Source: JBCCGI01 sp039029355
Lineage (GTDB): Bacteria; Planctomycetota; UBA1135; GCA-002686595
Reading direction: 5' to 3'
Assembly: GCA_039029355.1 (NCBI GenBank)
Contig: JBCCGI010000010.1
Coordinates: forward strand, 62,001 to 126,000
DNA length: 64,000 bases
The position numbers were made by a program, and so were the translations under genes. The notes below the pieces were generated by a model, which worked only from the letters and a program-made list of their open reading frames with translations, was not told where the DNA came from and made no database searches. Of this stretch, positions 43,827 to 52,809 are shown in pieces. The stretch's first letter is position 1. Every line of letters starts with the position of its first letter.

Positions 43827-46663
43827 GCGACGCCTCCCTCGGCCGGGCGGTGCAGCAGGCCTTCGCCGAAGAGCGCGCGGAGGACGGGCTCGGACGGCAC
43901 GTAGCCGCCGAGCTCGAAGAACTCGCCGCGCCGCACCTTGCGCACGACGTCGGCGGCCGCGGAGTAGGCGTCTTCGAAGTCCGCGTCGGTCCAGCCGTCG
44001 ACGAGCTTGAACGCGATGTCCTCGGCCTCGCGCGCGATCGTGACGTAGCCGACCTGCGGCGTGCCTTCGAGCCCGTGCTGGCGCGCCAGCGGCTCGGCCA
44101 GCAGGCGGTACAACGGAAGCTGCAGGTTCCGCCACGTGCCGTCGCGCCCGCGCGCGGTCTTGGCGGGATCCGCGCCGGCCTCGGACGTCTTGTAGTCGAG
44201 GATCGCCCAGCCCTCGTCGGGGTGGACGTCGATCCGGTCGATCCGCCCGGTGATGCGGATCGCCTCGCCGTCGACGTCGAACGGCACGCCTTCGTCGGGG
44301 CGCCACTCGACCGCCTGCACGCGCCAACCCTTCGCGGCGCGCCAGGCCTGGACCTGGGCGAAGCGGCGCAGGCGGTACTTGAGCTGTTCGAGCTGCAGTG
44401 CGACGGCCGGCAGCGGCGTCTTGCCGAAGGTCGCGCGCGCGAGGTCGTCGGCCTTCTGGGACAGGAAGTCCTCGATCACGTCGGCGAGTGGCGAGTCGCG
44501 TACCTCGCTCTCGCCGAAGGCCTGCAGCACGGCGTGACCGAAGTTGCCAAAGCGCAGCGGGTCGAGCTCGCGCGCGCTGTCGTCGCGCGTGCGCAGGCGC
44601 AGGACGCGACGCAGGTAGAAGAGGTAGGGCGACGTCAGGTAGTCGCCGAACGAGGTCACGCTCATGCGGTCGACGCGCGGCGTCTCGCGCAGGCGCGGGA
44701 GCGGAGCGACCGGGTCGGCGCCCTCGTCGCGCGCGGGCTCGGGGCGGGTCTCCGGCGGCAGGAAGCGGCGCACCCGCTCGGCGACCTCGTCCTCGGGCGC
44801 GTGGAAGGCGATGCGGCTGGGCACCAGCGGATCCCCGTCGCGCGCGCGGCGACCGGTCACCAGCGCGGCGTCGGGCCGCGCCGAGAGCAGCACCGTCGTC
44901 GCGTAGACGTCCCGCGCGAGGCGGGCATCGTTGTCGGGCAGCCCCAGCTTGGTGCGCAGCGCATCGGGCAGGAACGCGTCGCCCTGCACGGACTCGGGAA
45001 CGCGGCCTTCGTTGAAGCCCGCGACCACCAGCGCCGGAGCGTCGTCGAGCGCGAGCTCGAGCCAGCCGAGCGCCTCGACCGTCGGTTCTTCGGGCCGCGC
45101 CGGCGCGGGCGCCACGGATGCGCCGCGCAGCTGCCGCAGGAGCAGCGCGAGCGCCTCGTGCGCCAGCAGCTTGCCGCCGACCAGGCCCGCCGGAACCGCC
45201 GCGAGCTCCTCGATCCCCTCCGCGAGCCGCGTGATCGCGCCCGCCAGGACGCGCTCGTCCTCGACCTCGGGGTCCAGCGGCGCCGCGCCGTAGACGGTGC
45301 CGAGCAGCTCGCGCGTCGCCTCGGCCCACGCGCCGAGCTCGGCCTTGCGCTTGCCGGCCAGCGCGCCGAGCAGCGCGACCAGGCGCTCGTGGAGCTCGCG
45401 CACGCCGCGCGTGTCCGCGGGCGCTCCGGGCCAATCCTCGGACGGGCCGTGCGGCAGGTGTTCCTCGTGGTAGCGGTCCAGCACCTCGGCCGGATCCCGC
45501 TTGGCATCCTCGTCCGCGACCAGTGGCGCCAGGTCGGGGTGGCGCACGAGCGTCGCAAGCTCGGGGAAGCCGCGCCGCTCGAGGAAGCGCGCGGCGGCCG
45601 CGAGCACCCGGTAGGGCCGCGTGCGCACGAGCGGCGTGCCGGCGGCGTTGCGCATGCGCGCGCCCGCGGCGCGCAAGCGGCGCTCTAGGTACGGCGCGAC
45701 CTCGTCGTCGGCGAGCCCGATCGTGATCTCCTCGGCCGCGTAGCGCTCGGACCAGCCCGCGAGCAGCGTCGAGATGCGGTCGGCCTGGTCGCTCGGCTTC
45801 TCCTCGACGTGCCAGCGCTCGACGTCGAGCGGGACGTCGCGCGTGCTCCAGAAGGCCGGAAAGAGGCGCCCGGCGGCGTCGAAGCCGTCGGCGAGCTCCG
45901 CGGGAGCCGCCACGAGCGCGGTCGCCCGCTCGTCGAGCTCGGCCAGGGTCCGCGCGAGCAGGTGGTTCATATCCGCGACGCCGACGAGTACTACGTCGCG
46001 GTCGCGCCGGATGCGGCCGGCGTCGATCGCGGCGCGCCGGCCCTCGTGCGGGTCGACCAGGTCCTCGCGGGCGAGCACCTCGCGATACGTCGCCTGCGCG
46101 CGCGCGAGCGCGGCCCAGCGCGAGCGCTCGTCCTCCTGCTCGGGCCCCGAGCCGGCGTCGACGAGCGCGTCGAAGTCGAGCCCCTCGGGCGCGAGCAGGC
46201 CGTGCAGCGTGCGGACGGTGTCGGCGAGCCGCAGCCGGGCCTCGGTGTCGCGGCGCTCGGTGGCGCCGCGCGCGATGCGCTCGAGGTCGCGCGCGGGCAG
46301 TGCCTCGAGCGCGTGGCGCCACGCCAGCGTGCGCGCGAGGCGCCCGGCGGCCGGGCGTTCGAGCTGGAGCAGCTCGTCGACCAGCTCGCCCTGCGTCACG
46401 AGCCGCGGCGGCCGCCAGCCGGCGGTGGCGCCGCGCGCGAGGAGCTCGCCGAGCCGTCGCCGCGCACGGCCGCCGGGGAGCGCGATGAGCAGCTCGCCGA
46501 GGTCCGCCTCGCGCTCGCGCAACAGCCACTCCGCGGCCGCCGCCAGCGGCGGGCGATCCCAGCCGAGGAACACGCGGCGCACGCGCGGCGTCGGCGGCGC
46601 AGCGGGGGCGTCGAAGGGCAGCATGCCCGTCGCCGCGTCGGCCTCGCGCTTGCGCGGGCTCAC
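43823..46663 (-). CDS. addB: AddB-like PD-(D/E)XK nuclease subunit
   Basis: A 946-residue partner of the helicase. N-terminal part resembles an inactivated helicase (LIALPGGRARRRLGELLARG in place of a good Walker A). The C-terminal PD-(D/E)XK nuclease has RMSVTSFGDYLTSPYLFYLR, GRIDRIDVHPDEGWAILDYK and QLPLYRLLAEPLARQHG. The usual AddB iron-sulfur cysteines were not evident by eye, which separates it from classical AddB. GTG start at 46663 overlaps the stop of the upstream membrane protein gene. Function: with AddA, resection of DNA ends for recombination repair. Confidence 0.75.
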   Translation of the reverse strand: MSPRKREADAATGMLPFDAPAAPPTPRVRRVFLGWDRPPLAAAAEWLLREREADLGELLIALPGGRARRRLGELLARGATAGWRPPRLVTQGELVDELLQLERPAAGRLARTLAWRHALEALPARDLERIARGATERRDTEARLRLADTVRTLHGLLAPEGLDFDALVDAGSGPEQEDERSRWAALARAQATYREVLAREDLVDPHEGRRAAIDAGRIRRDRDVVLVGVADMNHLLARTLAELDERATALVAAPAELADGFDAAGRLFPAFWSTRDVPLDVERWHVEEKPSDQADRISTLLAGWSERYAAEEITIGLADDEVAPYLERRLRAAGARMRNAAGTPLVRTRPYRVLAAAARFLERRGFPELATLVRHPDLAPLVADEDAKRDPAEVLDRYHEEHLPHGPSEDWPGAPADTRGVRELHERLVALLGALAGKRKAELGAWAEATRELLGTVYGAAPLDPEVEDERVLAGAITRLAEGIEELAAVPAGLVGGKLLAHEALALLLRQLRGASVAPAPARPEEPTVEALGWLELALDDAPALVVAGFNEGRVPESVQGDAFLPDALRTKLGLPDNDARLARDVYATTVLLSARPDAALVTGRRARDGDPLVPSRIAFHAPEDEVAERVRRFLPPETRPEPARDEGADPVAPLPRLRETPRVDRMSVTSFGDYLTSPYLFYLRRVLRLRTRDDSARELDPLRFGNFGHAVLQAFGESEVRDSPLADVIEDFLSQKADDLARATFGKTPLPAVALQLEQLKYRLRRFAQVQAWRAAKGWRVQAVEWRPDEGVPFDVDGEAIRITGRIDRIDVHPDEGWAILDYKTSEAGADPAKTARGRDGTWRNLQLPLYRLLAEPLARQHGLEGTPQVGYVTIAREAEDIAFKLVDGWTDADFEDAYSAAADVVRKVRRGEFFELGGYVPSEPVLRALFGEGLLHRPAEGGVA

Positions 46664-48327
46664 CCGTCGGACCTCATCTTCATCTCATAGGCCGCGAAGT
46701 CGCCGCGGTTCACCGGCGTCAGCTTGAAACGCTCGCGCAGCGCGCGCACGTAGGGCCCGCGCGAGGGCTCTTGTTCGAAGTGACGGAACACGGCGTCGAG
46801 GATGAAGACCCGCTTCCCCTGGTCGAGGAAGCGCTGGACGCCGTCGCCCACCACCGGCGCGATCGCACCGATGTCGAACGGCGTCGGGCCCAGGTTATCG
46901 AGCTCGACCGCGTAGTCCCATGTGTCGGCGTAGGGTTCGGGCCACGGGCGGTGGAGCAGGAGCAGCAGCATGTACTGCTGGAACCCGGTCGCCACGAGCA
47001 CCGGATGGCGGTCGCCGGCGGGAGCGGGGGCTCCTGTCGCCAGGACCGTGTCGCGACCCCAGTCGAGGAGTGGCGTGGAGGAGTCCCAGGCCGCGAGCTC
47101 GCGCTCGGAGCCGACCAGCTGCAGCGCCGCCAGGACCACGCTGCCCTGCGCGAGCGAACGCGCCGAGACCCGCGGCGGGGGCAGAGCCAAGCCCGCCGCG
47201 AAGCAGGCCACGGCCAGCGCGCAGAGCCAGCCGGCGGGCGCGAGGGCGAGGAGCTCCTCGCGCGTCGCCATCGCGCCGAGCCCCGCGAGCAGCAGCACCC
47301 CGACGGCGGTCCGCGGGGCAGTGCAGGGCGCTTCGGTCGCGCGCTCGAGAGACGCGTACCGCGCCGCGGCCCACGCCAGCACCGGCAGCGTGACGATGTA
47401 GTACGCGCCGCGCTCGGCGTACTGGAAGACGGGGAAGAAGATCGCGTGGGGCAGGAGCGCCACGGTCAGCGCCCAGAACGCGCGCCGGTCGCGGCGCGCC
47501 AGGCCGCCGGCCGCGAAGGCGCCGAGCACCGCCAGCGCGAAGGCGGGCGCGACCCAGTCCTCGCCCAGGTACTCGACGAACTCACGCGGCCCGAGCGTCT
47601 TGCGCAGGCGCACCGCGAGCCCCTCGGACCAGAAGTCCGTCCCGTCGTGCTCGGACAGCGCCGAGCCGGTGATCGTGTACTGCAGCCCCAACATCGCGCC
47701 GAGCGAGGCCAGACCGCCCAGGGTGAACGCGCCGATGTCCCGCAGCCGCTGCGCGGCGGCGCGTCCCGGCGTCGCAAAGGCGTAGGCCGCCAGCACGCCC
47801 GGAAGCAGCAGCCCCGACGAGCGGTGCGCTCCGACCGCGACTCCGAACGCGAGCGCGGCCGCGAGCAGCCGCCACGGCGAGGAGGCCGGCCTCAAGCCCG
47901 CGAGGATCCAGGCCAGGAGCCCGAACGCCGCCAGCTGCACGGCGTGGAGCTCGCCCGAGGCCGCGAAGAACCACGTCGATCCCGCCGTAAGCACCGCGAG
48001 CGCGAGCCCGCAGGCGAGCACCGCTCCCGCTCCCCGCCGCCGCGCGGCCGCCGCGAGCAGCGCGATCCCGGCCGCCGACCCGACCGCCGACAGCAGCCGC
48101 AGCGCGAGCAGCGGATCGACCCCGAAGTGCGCCGCCGCCGCGGTCCACGCGCGGGCGAGCGGCATGTAGAGGAAGTGCGCCACGAACACGCGGTCGCGCA
48201 CGATGCACCAGACGAAGAAGAGGTCGTCGCCGTAGGTGCGCTCGGGCAGGTTTTGGAGGAGGCCGACCAGCACGCCCAGGAAAAGGACCAGGGGCAGCTT
48301 CCAGGCGCGGGGGGGGGACTCGGACAC
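46660..48327 (-). CDS. GT-C-like polytopic membrane protein (possible glycosyltransferase)
   Basis: A membrane protein of 555 residues with about 10-12 hydrophobic segments and a soluble C-terminus of about 110 residues. The first loop has ERTYGDDLFF, reminiscent of the acidic motif of GT-C glycosyltransferases (mannosyltransferase/ArnT class), and the fold pattern (short first TM, then loop with acidic pair) fits. No confirmed catalytic motif otherwise, so the enzyme call is tentative. Start is uncertain: GTG 48327 gives VSESPPRAWKLPLVL directly before the first TM; ATG at 48363 or 48381 would overlap or abut the VOC gene start. It is coupled to the addB gene by GTGA. Confidence 0.6.
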   Translation of the reverse strand: MSESPPRAWKLPLVLFLGVLVGLLQNLPERTYGDDLFFVWCIVRDRVFVAHFLYMPLARAWTAAAAHFGVDPLLALRLLSAVGSAAGIALLAAAARRRGAGAVLACGLALAVLTAGSTWFFAASGELHAVQLAAFGLLAWILAGLRPASSPWRLLAAALAFGVAVGAHRSSGLLLPGVLAAYAFATPGRAAAQRLRDIGAFTLGGLASLGAMLGLQYTITGSALSEHDGTDFWSEGLAVRLRKTLGPREFVEYLGEDWVAPAFALAVLGAFAAGGLARRDRRAFWALTVALLPHAIFFPVFQYAERGAYYIVTLPVLAWAAARYASLERATEAPCTAPRTAVGVLLLAGLGAMATREELLALAPAGWLCALAVACFAAGLALPPPRVSARSLAQGSVVLAALQLVGSERELAAWDSSTPLLDWGRDTVLATGAPAPAGDRHPVLVATGFQQYMLLLLLHRPWPEPYADTWDYAVELDNLGPTPFDIGAIAPVVGDGVQRFLDQGKRVFILDAVFRHFEQEPSRGPYVRALRERFKLTPVNRGDFAAYEMKMRSDG

Positions 48328-48373
48328 CGCCCGATTATGGCCTCTTTCGGCCCCGGAACGCATGCTCTCTAGC

Positions 48374-48736
48374 ATGCGCATCGGCGGTCTCGACCACGTC
48401 CAGCTCGCGATCCCGGCAACCGGCCTCGACGAAGCGCGCCGCTTCTACGGAGACCTGCTCGGCTTCGAGGAGCAAGAGCGCCCTCCGGGCCGTCGCCCCG
48501 GCCTGTGGTTCCGCGCCGGCGCCGCGGTGCTCCACCTCGGCGTCGAGGAGCCCTTCGCCCCGGCCCGCAAGGCCCACCCCGCCTTCCTCGTGGCCGACCT
48601 CGACGCGGCCGCCGACGAGCTGCGCAGCTCGGGATGCCGGGTCGTCCCTGCCGAGGGCGCGCGCTTCCACACCTTTGACCCCTTCGGCAACCGCGTCGAG
48701 CTGCTGCAGGACGGCGAGGGCTTCTCGCAGAGCTAG
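48374..48736 (+). CDS. VOC/glyoxalase-fold protein
   Basis: A 120-residue protein of the vicinal-oxygen-chelate superfamily (glyoxalase, dioxygenase, resistance protein group). Marks: LDHVQLAIPATGLDEARRFY, then DLLGFEEQERP, FLVADLDAAADELRSSG and FDPFGNRVELLQD, the usual two beta-alpha-beta-beta-beta units. Metal ligands probably His (LDHVQ), His (VLHLG) and Glu (RVELL). Substrate unknown. ATG 48374 preferred to 48362 since it sits before MRIGGLDHV. It is divergent from the membrane protein gene, with a very short gap. Confidence 0.85.
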   Translation: MRIGGLDHVQLAIPATGLDEARRFYGDLLGFEEQERPPGRRPGLWFRAGAAVLHLGVEEPFAPARKAHPAFLVADLDAAADELRSSGCRVVPAEGARFHTFDPFGNRVELLQDGEGFSQS

Positions 48737-48747
48737 GGCTCCACTCC

Positions 48748-49413
48748 ATGTCCGCCTCCCCCCGCGAAAACCACCTGCGCGTCCAGCGCACCGCGCGCTA
48801 CCACGAGCTCGGAGGCGAGGGCACCGACCTCGACGAGCTCTGGTACGTCGTCCACGGCTACGGCCAGCTCTCGGCCGAGTTTCTGCCCCTCTTCGCGCCG
48901 ATCGCCACCCCGCGTCGGCGGCTGGTCGCACCCGAAGGGCTGTCGCGCTACTACCGCGACGGCTCGAGCGGCACGGTCGGCGCCTCGTGGATGACCCGCG
49001 AGGCGCGCGACTCGGAGGTCGAGGACTACGTCAGCTACCTCGACGCCCTCCACGCCAAGGTGGCCGCCGAGCTGACCGGCACGCCGCGGATCACGGTCCT
49101 CGGCTTCAGCCAGGGAGCGGCGACGGTCGGCCGCTGGGTGGGGATGGGAGCGGTGCGCCCGGAGCGGCTGCTCATCTGGGGCGGGCTGCTTCCGCACGAC
49201 CTGGATCTGGCGGCGTGCCGCGGGCGGCTGGCGGAGTGTGGGCTCGCGTACATCGTCGGCGAACGCGACCATTGGGTGACGCCGGAGCGGCTGGCGGCGG
49301 AGCGCGCACGCGTGGAGGAGGCCGGGTTGGAGTTCCGCCTGACGACGTTCGCCGGCGGGCACCGGCTGGATGATGGGACCCTGGAGGGAGTTGCCGAGGA
49401 CGCTCAAGCCTGA
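48748..49413 (+). CDS. Alpha/beta-hydrolase (phospholipase/carboxylesterase type)
   Basis: A 221-residue serine hydrolase. Nucleophile elbow GFSQGAA, Asp in GERDHWVTPE and His in AGGHRLDD form the triad; VVHGYGQLS is the oxyanion loop. The arrangement and size match the YpfH/LYPLA-like carboxylesterase group that cleaves ester bonds of small lipids or acyl groups. Located 11 bases after the VOC gene, so probably co-transcribed. Substrate unknown. Confidence 0.87.
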   Translation: MSASPRENHLRVQRTARYHELGGEGTDLDELWYVVHGYGQLSAEFLPLFAPIATPRRRLVAPEGLSRYYRDGSSGTVGASWMTREARDSEVEDYVSYLDALHAKVAAELTGTPRITVLGFSQGAATVGRWVGMGAVRPERLLIWGGLLPHDLDLAACRGRLAECGLAYIVGERDHWVTPERLAAERARVEEAGLEFRLTTFAGGHRLDDGTLEGVAEDAQA

Positions 49414-49424
49414 CGGCCATGGCC

Positions 49425-49441
49425 CACCCTTGCGAAGGGTG
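49425..49441 (+). terminator. Hairpin after the esterase gene
   Basis: CACCCTT (49425-49431) and AAGGGTG (49435-49441) pair around GCG, 12 bases after the esterase stop. A few Ts follow (TTGCCGCCTTG) but no clear T-run. Confidence 0.45.
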
Positions 49442-49583
49442 TTGCCGCCTTGCAATTGCCGGCTAGACTCGAATAGCGGCCTGTTCCGGGAGAAACGAGC
49501 TGACGCTTACCCACAGCGGATGCTCTCTCTCCGAGGCCCCCCTATCGCTCCTGCCCATCGCACCAAGGGGAGACTTCGCTCGC

Positions 49584-50410
49584 ATGAAATGGGTCCTTGC
49601 ACGCCTTTCCATCGTTGTTGGAAGTGCTCTGGCGTTGGGGCCGGATGCGCACTCTTCGCCGGTCGTCGAGACCGGTCGGTGGGTCGTAGTCGACGCACCA
49701 GAACCCGCCAAGGGCGACGAGATGGAGTCGGACGAGGACACTCTCTTTCCCGCTACCTACGCCTGGGTCCATGCCATCGCGGGCACGGCGGGAGAGGACA
49801 CGGTGAAGCTCAGCGAGCAGGCGAACAGCGCTCTCGAGAGCACCGCAGCTCAGGCCGCAGCCGTTGGGCACGAGTACAAGGCTTGGCACTGGGAAGGTCC
49901 CAAGAGCGGCCACTTCTGATTCAAGGGCAAGGCGCGCTTCGGGGAAGGAAAGATCAAGCTTGTGAGCTGTGAGGCAGAAGCAAAGCTCCACTACTCGATC
50001 ACCATTGAGAGCAGTGCAACGAAGACCACCCGAGTGGAGCGCTCGCGAAGCTCTCGTCCTCAAGCGGCCTCTCCGGCGTGATCGTGTCGGTGCCAACCCA
50101 GGGCGGGCAGATTCCTCTTCCTATTCCGACCGGCTCAGCTGGATCCGGCCTGGAGGAGTATCAGCTCCCTCCGGGCACGGATCAGGACGAGGGGGAGATG
50201 TGCTTGACGCTGTTCACGTATCAGGTCAGTACTCTCGCCGACGGTGAGGTCGGGGCTTGGCCCGATGCTCTTGAGCTGTGTCCAGGAGGTCAGGTCCAGA
50301 TCGCCAGGGTGATCGACAGCGAAGTCGTCGCGGTTCCCAGCCCAGGAGACATCTGTCACGATCATGAGCCCGGCGGAGACCCCCCGCGCGGCGGAGGTGG
50401 GCGACCTTGA
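49584..50410 (+). pseudogene. Disrupted exported protein gene (in-frame TGA plus frameshift)
   Basis: An ATG-started frame encodes a signal peptide (MKWVLARLSIVVGSALALG) and about 90 residues up to GPKSGHF, then meets TGA at 49917-49919. The same frame continues with protein-like sequence (FKGKARFGEGKIKLVSCEAE, AKLHYSITIESS) and then drifts; in another frame at about 50040-50410 protein-like sequence resumes (SGLSGVIVSVPTQGGQIPLP, LFTYQVSTLADGEVGAW, IARVIDSEVVAVPSPGDICH). So a single gene of about 270 codons seems to carry a TGG-to-TGA type change and a frameshift near 50010-50040. No family recognised. A read error cannot be excluded; there is no Cys-type redox context that would suggest Sec. 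Confidence 0.55.
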
Positions 50411-50502
50411 GACTCACGCAGAGCCATCGTGGACAGCACCGGTCACGTCAGGATCGAGCCGGCGCGGTCTTGCGACCCGCCCGGCGGCGGCCGCTATAGC
50501 TC

Positions 50503-52671
50503 GTGACGGACAGGAAGGGCAGGTGGCTTCTTTGGCTCCTCGTAGGAGTCGCGCTCTGCACGGGCGTCGCCTTTGTGCTCTGGCAAGGGCGCTCCGCGCC
50601 GAGTGGAGTGAGCCTGCCGCATGAGGGCTACTCGGGGGGAGCGGCGCTCGTAGAGCCGATCGACGCGCGTGGGCCAGGTCGAACCGAGGCTCCCGACTGG
50701 AGCATCGAGCTTCGGGTTGTCTCGGCTATGGACGGCAGCCCGGTTGCATCAACGGTGCGGTGGTTTAGCGGTCAGTTGCCGAGCGGTAGCAGCAAGGCCG
50801 AGGACGGGGTTATCCGACTCCCGCAGGAGGACCGCTACGCCGTCGAGGTCTTGGCCGACGGCTACGTGCCGCTGCGCGGAGTCGAGACGCTGCGCGATGG
50901 CCGGACGCTCGAGCTGATCCCGGAAGCGGTGGTTCGCTTGGAGTTCGCCGGTGGCAAGCAGGGGGAGACTCTGGAGGTCCTGCTGGCTGCGGACGCCGAT
51001 CTCGGCCCCGGCGATGCGTTTCAGAGTGTCGAAGCGCTGGCACGCGATTCGGTCGCGTTTGAGCAGGCTCTCGAGGGCGGGAGCTCCGAGGCGCGGCGGG
51101 AGGTGTTGGCTGACGCCGACTACCGAGGCCTTCGCGGCCCGCGCTTGATCGTCGCCGGTGGCCAGCACGGGGTCCTGACGTTCCGAGGAGTCGCGCCGGA
51201 CCCTGCGAGTCGCTGGGTGCTCCGAACCGATCGTCCGGTCGTCATGGATCCGCCCCACGAGCTTCCGAGAGTCGGCTTTCGGCCGGACGGCTCGATCGTC
51301 AACAACGCGAGGCACCCTCCCGAGCGAGTGTCTGGGACGTTTGTTGTGTCGTCCGGAACTACGACGATCTTCCGCCCGAGTCTTCCACAGCCCATCTCGA
51401 TTCGTGGGGTGGCCGGGGAGATCGATGCTGGCTCGCGGTGCAGCCCCTCGTTTGTTCGACTGAGGCGCAACGTCACCTACGTCAACCCGGCCGGAGGTCC
51501 CGATGTTGCGACCCGCGAGCAGATTGAGTCCGTCCATACACAGGACGGCGGCCTCTTTCGCTTCGATGGGGTGGCTCCTCAGGACTTCATCGTCCAAGCG
51601 AGCTGGCGCTGCCTCGCCGGGGACTTGGAGGCGCCGAGCGTGGTTTTCGCCAACGCCGGCGTGTCGGTCGGAGAGCTCAGCTACGGCGAAGATGGAGTGG
51701 TCGACTTGGGGCGACTCAAGCCGCATGCGACCGAGCACTCCGTCGGGTTTCGTTTCGTCGACTCTGGCGGGAATCGGCTCCGTGCGCAGGACGTCTTGGC
51801 CGATGCTGACGCCACTGCGCGGATCGCAGTGCTCGGCGGTCGGTTCCTTCCTTGGCAGCACAGCGTGACCGAGTACGTCGACGTCCCGCTGCTGGAATCG
51901 GTACGCCTGATCGGACTCTATCCCTGGACCTATTCCTTGGACCTCCTTGGCGAATCCGAGCTTGGGGAGGCTTTGGCAGACGGATATGTGATCGTCGATG
52001 CGCCGGACGCCCCGATCGAGATCGACATCCGTTCCTCGACGACGAGCGAGATTCCGATCGTCGTGGCGGAGGCTCCCGTCGCGACCGTCGTCGTGGCTCG
52101 AATGCAGGGCGCCGGCGGAGCCGGGAGCGAGCCGCCAAGGGCGTACTTCTCCTCCTCGGCATGCGGGGCGGTGCACCAGGTCGATCTCTATCCGTCCTTG
52201 GAGGGGCTTTGGGTCGGTGCCGCCGTCCTGCCTCAGGCGGGGTATGACGTTCTTGCGCTCGCAGACGATGGGGCGGGCGGCTATTCGTACGCCGCCGAAG
52301 ACGTCGGCGTCTTCGAGCAAACCGATGGGCTGGTGCTGCAGTCGCTCCTGGCGTTCGACAAGCGGTTGGCCGAGTGGGATCCCCTGGACGGAGGCCCGGG
52401 CGTCGCCCTTTGCTTCGATCTAGTGAATCGGGTGCCGCTCGCTGGACGGGCGGTCGATGCCGGAGGCAACGCAGTTGCGGGCGTTGAGCTCACCTTCGCT
52501 ACCGATCTGTCCGCGTGCCAGAAGGTCGACGCGTATCGGTGCGTCACGGCGGAAGACGGTTCCTTCGAGATGTCGGTGCACGCCGGCGCGAAGCTCTACG
52601 TCCAGGGTTGCGACGCGATCGTTGAAGCCGGGAGCGGCAATACTTCGGTTGTGGTGACGCTCCACGACTAA
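50503..52671 (+). CDS. Large single-pass envelope protein, function unknown
   Basis: A 722-residue protein beginning with GTG, with one membrane segment at about 8-28 (LLWLLVGVALCTGVAFVLW) and the rest probably periplasmic or surface-exposed. The body is beta-rich. Short carboxypeptidase-regulatory/peptidase-associated-like motifs are seen (VSAMDGSPVASTVRWFSGQL, IRLPQEDRYAVEVLADGYVP, GRAVDAGGNAVAGVELTFAT), which are typical of Ig-like decorations. No catalytic motif. It is followed by a hairpin. The broken gene just upstream may be a former operon partner. Confidence 0.6.
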   Translation: MTDRKGRWLLWLLVGVALCTGVAFVLWQGRSAPSGVSLPHEGYSGGAALVEPIDARGPGRTEAPDWSIELRVVSAMDGSPVASTVRWFSGQLPSGSSKAEDGVIRLPQEDRYAVEVLADGYVPLRGVETLRDGRTLELIPEAVVRLEFAGGKQGETLEVLLAADADLGPGDAFQSVEALARDSVAFEQALEGGSSEARREVLADADYRGLRGPRLIVAGGQHGVLTFRGVAPDPASRWVLRTDRPVVMDPPHELPRVGFRPDGSIVNNARHPPERVSGTFVVSSGTTTIFRPSLPQPISIRGVAGEIDAGSRCSPSFVRLRRNVTYVNPAGGPDVATREQIESVHTQDGGLFRFDGVAPQDFIVQASWRCLAGDLEAPSVVFANAGVSVGELSYGEDGVVDLGRLKPHATEHSVGFRFVDSGGNRLRAQDVLADADATARIAVLGGRFLPWQHSVTEYVDVPLLESVRLIGLYPWTYSLDLLGESELGEALADGYVIVDAPDAPIEIDIRSSTTSEIPIVVAEAPVATVVVARMQGAGGAGSEPPRAYFSSSACGAVHQVDLYPSLEGLWVGAAVLPQAGYDVLALADDGAGGYSYAAEDVGVFEQTDGLVLQSLLAFDKRLAEWDPLDGGPGVALCFDLVNRVPLAGRAVDAGGNAVAGVELTFATDLSACQKVDAYRCVTAEDGSFEMSVHAGAKLYVQGCDAIVEAGSGNTSVVVTLHD

Positions 52672-52677
52672 TCGACC

Positions 52678-52702
52678 GCTGGGTGGTCATCGAACACCCA
52701 GC
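52678..52702 (+). terminator. Hairpin after the large envelope protein gene
   Basis: GCTGGGTG (52678-52685) and CACCCAGC (52695-52702), with a 9-base loop, start 6 bases past the stop. It lies in the 138-base gap between convergent genes. Confidence 0.5.
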
Positions 52703-52809
52703 CCGAACGAGCCTGTTTCGCCTCGGCGAGGCGCATGGTCTTCCGCCCCGGCCGCTGCAGGGTGAAGTCGTGCGCGGCTCGGCTCGACAACGGCCCGCTC
52801 GACCGACCC

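Noticed and set aside
48328..48381. Upstream ATG starts for the GT-C-like protein
   Set aside because: They would run into or over the start of the VOC gene and add an Arg/Gly-rich tail before the first membrane segment; GTG at 48327 is simpler, but not proven.
49917..49919. TGA read as a second selenocysteine
   Set aside because: The context HF-TGA-FKGKARF has no redox partner Cys and the stem downstream (CTTC/GAAG, 4 bp) is too weak; a frameshift follows as well, so gene decay or read error is more likely.
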